This document shows, piece by piece, positions 59,675 to 64,000 of a stretch of DNA of 64,000 bases. The notes under the pieces were generated by a model. It was not told the origin of the DNA, did no database searches, and saw nothing but the letters and a program-made list of their open reading frames with translations. Both the position numbers and the translations under genes were made by a program. The stretch covers positions 269,976-333,975 of the forward strand of contig CABIYQ010000001.1 of the NCBI GenBank assembly GCA_902362965.1. Reading direction: 5' to 3'. Position 1 is the first letter of the stretch, and each line of letters begins with the position of its first letter. The DNA comes from Oscillospiraceae bacterium. Lineage in GTDB: Bacteria > Bacillota > Clostridia > Oscillospirales > Ruminococcaceae.

Positions 59675-61076
59675 GGTCGGTTCTCTCCTTTCCTTTGATT
59701 TGCTCGTCCTCTCGGACGGCTTTGATTTTCTCTTTGATAACGCCGGAGCGTTCGGCTATATCGTCACATAAAGACACCTCCTTTCGCAGAGCGGCAAGCT
59801 CTTTTGACAACACGGATATTCGATCTTTGATTTCCGCCGCCTTTTTGGGATTGGCTTTAACCGCCGTCGTTCGCTGCAATTTGTAAAGCTGCTTTCGTTC
59901 GGCGGTCAGAGCCGTAATTTTGTCTTTCACCTCGGATTGATACGAAAAAAGCTGCTCGGCGGTATCAATACGATGACCCACAAGCAGCCTTGTTTCGGCG
60001 GTGATAGCGTCCAGCTTCCGCAAGTCCTCTCGCAAGAGGAAATGAAGCCGCCTATTTTGTTTCGGATTGTTTTTCGGGAAGATCCCCAGCAGGTAGCAAT
60101 AGTGAAAATACAGCGCCCGAAAACCTGTGATTTTGCGGGTCTTTTCCAAGCTGCCGAACAGCCGAATCCGTATCACTTGACGGGTCGGTGCGGACGGTTT
60201 CTTTTCAGCCCGTGTCTGCGACAGAATCCGTCTGCGGATTTGTTCAATGGAATAGTCCTCACCGAAATTGCGTATCAGCCTTACAAAGCGCTCTTTGCCC
60301 GGCGGCCGTACCGAAATATCCTTTCCGATCTTGACCTCATAGCCTTTTTTTCGCAGGTTATCGAAAAACTGCCGTTCGGTCATAGACTGCCGTATAGCCT
60401 CGTCCATGTCGGCGCGAATCAGCCCCCGCCAAGTGGGGCGCTGTTCCTGCTCGGCACGCCATTCGCCGTATTGCTTGGCTTTCCCGTACTGCGGATTTTC
60501 AATCACCGATAAACGGTACTCACGGCAAAGCGCATCGGAAACGGTCTGCATATCGTGATAATCTTTTTTGGTGCGGTGGTATTTGATTCCGTCCACAAAG
60601 GACACCGTATTCAGCACAAAGTGATTGTGCAGGTGATTTTCTTTGTCAAGGTGGGTCGCCACAATCACCTGATAACGGTCGCCCCACAAACGGGCGGCGA
60701 GCTTCATCCCGATTTCGTGTGCCATTTCGGGGGGCGCCTCACCGGGGGCAAAGGATTGATACCCGTGGTAGGCAACCGTCCCGTTTTCTTTGCCGAACCG
60801 CTTTTTCACGGCAAGCATTTCATCACGGGCGGTAGAGGGAGAGCAGTTGATCCCCGACACAAAACGGTGAACTACGGCGCAGTCCTCGTTATCTGCTTTC
60901 TGTGTTTTTCGGGAATTGACCGCATAGCGGATAACATCGGAAAGCTCCTGTCCGTCCTGTTCGGTCATATCTTCATCGGTATAAAATTTTGGGTTCATTG
61001 TTTTATCGGGATTTTCCACATAGACAACCACCTTGCCGAGCCAGCCTTTCACACGCCAAATAGAGGTAGTAGCCAT
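59658..61076 (-). CDS. MOBP-type relaxase/mobilization nuclease
   Basis: A 472-residue protein. The relaxase domain occupies the first ~250 residues, with the histidine metal site in THLDKENHLHNHFVLN (His142, 148, 150, 152) and the upstream motif ending AYHGYQSF. The C-terminal half is coiled-coil and basic. It nicks oriT and leads the strand into the recipient. It overlaps MobC by one base, a typical relaxosome pair. Confidence 0.94.
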   Translation of the reverse strand: MATTSIWRVKGWLGKVVVYVENPDKTMNPKFYTDEDMTEQDGQELSDVIRYAVNSRKTQKADNEDCAVVHRFVSGINCSPSTARDEMLAVKKRFGKENGTVAYHGYQSFAPGEAPPEMAHEIGMKLAARLWGDRYQVIVATHLDKENHLHNHFVLNTVSFVDGIKYHRTKKDYHDMQTVSDALCREYRLSVIENPQYGKAKQYGEWRAEQEQRPTWRGLIRADMDEAIRQSMTERQFFDNLRKKGYEVKIGKDISVRPPGKERFVRLIRNFGEDYSIEQIRRRILSQTRAEKKPSAPTRQVIRIRLFGSLEKTRKITGFRALYFHYCYLLGIFPKNNPKQNRRLHFLLREDLRKLDAITAETRLLVGHRIDTAEQLFSYQSEVKDKITALTAERKQLYKLQRTTAVKANPKKAAEIKDRISVLSKELAALRKEVSLCDDIAERSGVIKEKIKAVREDEQIKGKERTDHVQFR

Positions 61077-61405
61077 TACTTCATCGGGCGGGGCAAAATG
61101 ACCGCCTCGGTGATTTTCCTGATAGCCGTATCAATCTTGCGGCAGGCCTCGTCGTACCTCTGCACATCGAGAACATTCAGGGTGTGGGCTTTGACGGCAA
61201 TCTGATTCAGGTTGTTGCCGATCCCGTGAAGTTCCCTCATCATGGCGTAGTAATCGGGCGGCGGGGCGTCCTGCGGTTCAAGCCCATTTACCAAGTGCCG
61301 CAAATACGCCTCACGGGAAAGACCGCTGCGCTTTACTTTCTTTTGAAACGCCTCGGCTTCCTTTTTATCGAGCCAGAATTGAATGTGAACATTGCGTTTT
61401 CTCAT
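61076..61405 (-). CDS. MobC relaxosome accessory protein
   Basis: A 109-residue protein: ribbon-helix-helix-like N-terminus (NVHIQFWLDKKEAEAFQKKVKRSGLSREAYLRHLV) and the MobC motif MMRELHGIGNNLNQIAVKAH. It binds oriT and helps expose the nic site to the relaxase. Adjacent, overlapping genes on both sides. Confidence 0.93.
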   Translation of the reverse strand: MRKRNVHIQFWLDKKEAEAFQKKVKRSGLSREAYLRHLVNGLEPQDAPPPDYYAMMRELHGIGNNLNQIAVKAHTLNVLDVQRYDEACRKIDTAIRKITEAVILPRPMK

Positions 61406-62874
61406 AAATCCTCCTTATCTAATTCCTCTTGAATTTCAACAATACGCTTGCCGACCGCGTACACAACGGGAATCGTCACGCCGTTGCCTGCCTGCTTATA
61501 TAGCTGGGCGTCGGAATTGACGGCAGCCGCTTTATCAAACATATCATCGGAAAAGCCTTGCAGCCGCCAGCACTCACGGGGCGTCAGCTTGCGGATTCGT
61601 CCGCAGCCAAGCGGCACGCCCTGATTGCAGGAAGTATCAAGCGTCTGCGCACAGCCCTTACCCACACGACCACGGCGGGTATTACTGTCGGGGAAAGCAA
61701 GATTGATACTGTCGCCGCATTTCGCCTCGGCATATCCGGCGGCGGTGGCGTTCTTTATTTTCAGAGCGTGTTCGCAGGAATCACAGGCGCAGAGATAAAC
61801 GCCGTGTTTGTCCTGCGTATTCAGGCAAAAGGCGGGTTCGCCGCACTCCTTGAAACGGCGGCCGTTCTGCCTTTTGTTTTCACGGTCGGGGGTCAACACA
61901 GCGCGGCAGCCATAAAAAACGCCGGAGCTTTCGCCCCGGTTGCTTACTCCAATTTTGTTGTAGCCTGCGATCAAGCATTTGGTGTAATCTTGTTCCCGGA
62001 TTTTCGGCTCGCTTCGTTTTAGCTGAATCAGCGCCGTTTCCTCGGTGCGGTCGGGACAGTCTGCACCCATACAAAGCACGCCCGAATTATCGGCGCTGCG
62101 GTTTCCGATCCCGCTGTCATATCTCGCTTTGATACAGCGGGCGTTTTCCGTCAGCTTGGGATTGCCTTTGCACAGGTCGATAAAATACATTCCCGTCCTG
62201 CCAGCAAAGCCACCGCCTTCGCTCATCAGCGTACAACTAATACCTGCGGGGTCGTAAACACGCTTGCCCTGCGTGCCGCCAATTAGCTGTATAAGAGCCT
62301 TGCCGTCGCTTGCGGTGACAGGAAATATTTTTCGTCCACCGTCGGCTCTAAAATGTCGATAAGCGACAAGGTAGATTCGTTCTCTGTTTTGCGGAACGCC
62401 GTGGAAGCGTGAATTAAGCAGTCCGTATTCGATATGATAGCCGATTTCGGCCAGCGAATTGAGAACGGTTGCAAAGTCCCATCCCCGATTAACGGAGAGC
62501 AGATTTTTAACATTTTCAAGGACAAGCCATTCGGGTCTATCTTCGGTAGGCGTGCCTTTGAGCAGTCTAATGATTTCAAAAAATAGAGAGCTTCGTTTTC
62601 CGGCAAGCCCTCTTTGCCGGCCAGATACAGAAATGTCCTGACACGGGAATCCGCCTGCCCATAGGTTGACCCTCGGCAGGTCTGCGGGTTCGGTTTGGGT
62701 AATATCTTCTCCATACCATTCATCCTCCTGTATATCGTGTATGGCGCGGTAGCTGCGGTCTGCGAATTTGTCTATTTCGCAATGACCCTTACAGATCATG
62801 CCGCAAAGCTCAAAGCCCTTGCGGAAACCGCCCACGCCGCTGAAAAAATCTAAAAAGGTTAAAGGTTCGGTCAT
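61402..62874 (-). CDS. DNA (cytosine-5) methyltransferase with long target-recognition region
   Basis: About 490 residues from ATG 62874 (AAAGGACGACGACAA upstream). Motif I FLDFFSGVGGFRKGFE, IV GGFPCQDISVSG with catalytic Cys, VI ENVKNLL, VIII QNRERIYLV, IX RKLTPRECWRLQGFSDD and X QLYKQAGNGVTIPVV are all present. About 210 residues between VIII and IX contain loosely repeated Cys-containing segments (ARCIKARY, TKCLIAGY, AFCLNTQD) and CACDSCEHA. No endonuclease partner is next to it, so an anti-restriction role is likely. Confidence 0.93.
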   Translation of the reverse strand: MTEPLTFLDFFSGVGGFRKGFELCGMICKGHCEIDKFADRSYRAIHDIQEDEWYGEDITQTEPADLPRVNLWAGGFPCQDISVSGRQRGLAGKRSSLFFEIIRLLKGTPTEDRPEWLVLENVKNLLSVNRGWDFATVLNSLAEIGYHIEYGLLNSRFHGVPQNRERIYLVAYRHFRADGGRKIFPVTASDGKALIQLIGGTQGKRVYDPAGISCTLMSEGGGFAGRTGMYFIDLCKGNPKLTENARCIKARYDSGIGNRSADNSGVLCMGADCPDRTEETALIQLKRSEPKIREQDYTKCLIAGYNKIGVSNRGESSGVFYGCRAVLTPDRENKRQNGRRFKECGEPAFCLNTQDKHGVYLCACDSCEHALKIKNATAAGYAEAKCGDSINLAFPDSNTRRGRVGKGCAQTLDTSCNQGVPLGCGRIRKLTPRECWRLQGFSDDMFDKAAAVNSDAQLYKQAGNGVTIPVVYAVGKRIVEIQEELDKEDL

Positions 62875-62984
62875 TTGTCGTCGTCCTTTCCGCGCAGGCG
62901 GCCACATTGAAACAGGCACATTGTCACAATGCCGATACAACCGCCGAGCATAGTCCCGATGATGAAAAAGAGCAGTTCGCTCAT
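62871..62984 (-). CDS. DUF3789-like tiny membrane protein
   Basis: A 37-residue protein from ATG 62984 (GAAAGGAGGCGTATGT upstream): LLFFIIGTMLGGCIGIVTMCLFQCGR forms one membrane helix, followed by a charged KDDDK tail. Stop and the methylase start overlap by four bases. The pattern matches the DUF3789 family of such ICEs. Function unknown. Confidence 0.75.
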   Translation of the reverse strand: MSELLFFIIGTMLGGCIGIVTMCLFQCGRLRGKDDDK

Positions 62985-63054
62985 ACATACGCCTCCTTTC
63001 AGCGCATAAAAATATCGCCCTCCGTTTATTACGGGGACGAGCGGATTAAGGGTT

Positions 63055-63171
63055 TCAGGGGTTACCCCTGACAAGTTTTTGCCTTTGTGGTATCACAAAG
63101 GCGATGCTTGCTGGTATATCGCATAGCGTTCGTCCCATAGGCCGAACATTTTGCCACCGACCGAAATATAT
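63055..63171. other. Candidate origin of transfer (oriT) with two perfect palindromes
   Basis: TCAGGGGT-T-ACCCCTGA (63055-63071) is followed nine bases later by GCCTTTGTG (63081-63089) and CACAAAGGC (63094-63102) around GTAT. A conserved-looking stretch follows, up to the DUF3846 stop. A non-coding, palindrome-rich block near mobC-relaxase is where this ICE family keeps oriT. The nic site cannot be fixed by eye. Confidence 0.55.
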
Positions 63172-63573
63172 TCAGCGTTCATGCTCCCGCTGCGGGTTGA
63201 ACGGGATTCTGATTAGCTGACCGTTCAGCTTTACCAAGTGTTCAGGATAGCGAAACATCTTTGTATAACGGGCAAGTTGTTCATCGGAAAGACTGTCAAA
63301 GCTCTCGCCCCGGCAGTCGCAGATAAAGGCAGGACCGCAGATGAAATCCACCATAACGCCGTCCTCGTTTTTTACGCTGCGGTTCGGCTGCATACCGTTG
63401 ATTTTGCCTTCCTCATTGCAGACGATACAGACCTGTTCCTCAAACGGATAATAGGCTTCGATCAGTCCGTCAACGATTTTCTGCAAATCTTCAAGAGAAG
63501 TGCCGATTTCAGCGGTGCGGGCGAGCTTGCCCGGTTCCAGTAATACCACCTTGATTTTCTTTTCCTCACTCAT
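63172..63573 (-). CDS. DUF3846-domain protein
   Basis: A 133-residue protein (VVLLEPGKLARTAEIGTSLEDLQKIVDGLIEAYYPFEEQVCIVCNEEGK, GPAFICDCRGESFDSL). It matches DUF3846, an ICE-associated family of unknown function. GAAAGGAGCTTTCCGCT precedes the ATG. Confidence 0.83.
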   Translation of the reverse strand: MSEEKKIKVVLLEPGKLARTAEIGTSLEDLQKIVDGLIEAYYPFEEQVCIVCNEEGKINGMQPNRSVKNEDGVMVDFICGPAFICDCRGESFDSLSDEQLARYTKMFRYPEHLVKLNGQLIRIPFNPQREHER

Positions 63574-63588
63574 AGCGGAAAGCTCCTT

Positions 63589-63786
63589 TCATCGTTCATA
63601 ATCACGGCTGCGCTCATTTGACCTTGCGGAGAAATCCACCCCGACAAAAGAATCGGCGTCGAGGATATATTCGCTGTCGTTCCATTTTTGCTCAACCTGC
63701 CTTTCGGCTTCTTCACGGGAATTGGCTTCGACCTCAACCGTCTTTTGCAGGGTTTCGGTAATCGTAACTTCATAGGTTTTCATCAT
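63589..63786 (-). CDS. DpnD/PcfM-like small protein
   Basis: About 65 residues from ATG 63786 (AAAAGGAGCAAAGA upstream; ATG 63783 is equally possible): KTYEVTITETLQKTVEVEANSREEAERQV, typical of the DpnD-PcfM fold, then KWNDSEYILDADSFVGVDF. Such proteins accompany DpnII-type systems and pCF10-like conjugation genes. Function unknown. Confidence 0.82.
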   Translation of the reverse strand: MMKTYEVTITETLQKTVEVEANSREEAERQVEQKWNDSEYILDADSFVGVDFSARSNERSRDYER

Positions 63787-63922
63787 TCTTTGCTCCTTTT
63801 CCATATGATTCATAAATCGCTTTGGCATTATCGGATTGCGGAGAAAACTTAATACCGCACTCGTCCTCCAGCGCAATCAATAGACAGCGTAATTCGTCGC
63901 TGTTTTTGATACGGGGATGGTG
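63770..63922 (-). pseudogene. Truncated ICE gene, C-terminal fragment only
   Basis: The reverse strand encodes a plausible protein end: KNSDELRCLLIALEDECGI, then FSPQSDNAKAIYESYGKG and stop at 63770-63772, overlapping the start of the DpnD/PcfM-like gene as coupled ICE genes do. Upstream the frame meets a TAG at 63923-63925 without any start codon, just where the sequence character changes. It looks cut by the insertion at the right edge. Confidence 0.55.
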
Positions 63923-64000
63923 CTATACTAAAAAAGTGGACAGCAAAAAGCGAAAGATGGTATAATAATAAAAAAAGGAGAGAAACACATGGAAAACACC
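63918..64000 (+). mobile_element. Probable left end of an insertion sequence
   Basis: From about 63918 the sequence turns AT-rich and rightward. TGGACA, an 18-base gap and TATAAT form a promoter; then AAAAAGGAGAG and ATG at 63990 follow. The AGTGGACAGC stretch recalls IS3-family termini, but the element type cannot be confirmed from 80 bases. Confidence 0.4.
63990..64000 (+). CDS. Start of a gene, possibly transposase, cut by window edge
   Basis: ATG GAA AAC AC… with AAGGAGAG nine bases upstream. Only four codons are visible, so the product is inferred solely from the IS-like context. Confidence 0.3.

Larger units (their letters stand above)
34547..64000. mobile_element. Tn1549/CTn-like integrative and conjugative element, right end outside window
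   Basis: It starts at the 3' end of tRNA-Leu(CAA) and carries, all leftward unless noted: integrase, excisionase, accessory cassettes, then a full conjugation set (CHAP hydrolase, VirB4, PrgI, VirB6-like, Maff2, VirD4 coupling protein, PcfB, MOBP relaxase, MobC). Base composition shifts by eye from AT-rich host DNA to a balanced or GC-rich backbone, with the cargo at about 38.3-47.6 kb intermediate. Gene content and order match the Tn1549 / C. difficile CTn2-like group as I know it. No second att site was found to the right end. Confidence 0.9.

Overview
The window joins two kinds of DNA. Positions 1 to about 34,546 are AT-rich chromosomal sequence of an anaerobic, low-GC Firmicute, most likely a gut clostridium (Oscillospiraceae/Ruminococcus-like). 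This assignment is an inference from the oxygen-sensitive class III ribonucleotide reductase (nrdD/nrdG), ThyX, a PurE without a visible PurK, Bacillus-type PurF, and the base composition. From the 3' end of a tRNA-Leu(CAA) gene (34,460-34,546) to the end of the window the DNA is visibly richer in G+C. It is the integrase-proximal part of an integrative and conjugative element (ICE) of the Tn1549 / C. difficile CTn type.

Chromosomal layout. The left edge has a truncated nadE and an lnt-like acyltransferase, both leftward. A long rightward operon-like run follows: glycosyltransferase, WG-repeat membrane protein, purE-purC-purF-purM-purN, a PurO-type IMP cyclohydrolase, a stand-alone AICAR transformylase, purD, an acyl-CoA ligase, uvrC, rsmD, coaD and a coiled-coil gene. 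Next come an Lrp-type regulator, a Xer-type recombinase with a 28-bp dif-like palindrome just upstream, a DEAD-box helicase and a two-component system. The leftward genes are nrdD-nrdG (behind paired NrdR boxes), a U32 peptidase/TrhP-like gene, mltG, 5-formyl-THF cyclo-ligase, a DJ-1 protein, a DUF2156 protein, a thymidylate kinase, thyX and apgM.

ICE layout. Nearest the tRNA are int, xis, a MazF-like gene with a Cys-rich tail and a sigma-70-like factor. The sigma gene sits behind a leader ORF that overlaps two terminators and ends at its Shine-Dalgarno sequence. Two cargo cassettes lie in tandem. Each begins with a nearly identical orphan winged-helix gene and ends with a copy of the 3' end of the CHAP-hydrolase gene. 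Cassette A (about 38.3-43.1 kb) is an alkylation-damage and detoxification set: methyltransferase, Ogt, GNAT, monooxygenase, stand-alone Ada sensor, AlkA and a divergent AraC regulator. Cassette B (about 43.1-47.7 kb) has two aldo/keto reductases, a MATE pump and a divergent MerR regulator with a textbook 19-bp-spacer promoter.

The conjugation backbone follows, all leftward: CHAP hydrolase, PAPS-reductase-like protein, sortase B, VirB4, PrgI, VirB6-like protein, MT-A70 methylase, Maff2, VirD4, ArdC-like protein, PcfB, MOBP relaxase, MobC, a cytosine-5 methylase, small element genes and a palindromic candidate oriT. At the right edge an ICE gene appears cut by what looks like the start of an insertion sequence. 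The other ICE end is outside the window. I recognise no antibiotic-resistance enzyme or ribosomal-protection gene, CRISPR array or rRNA gene.
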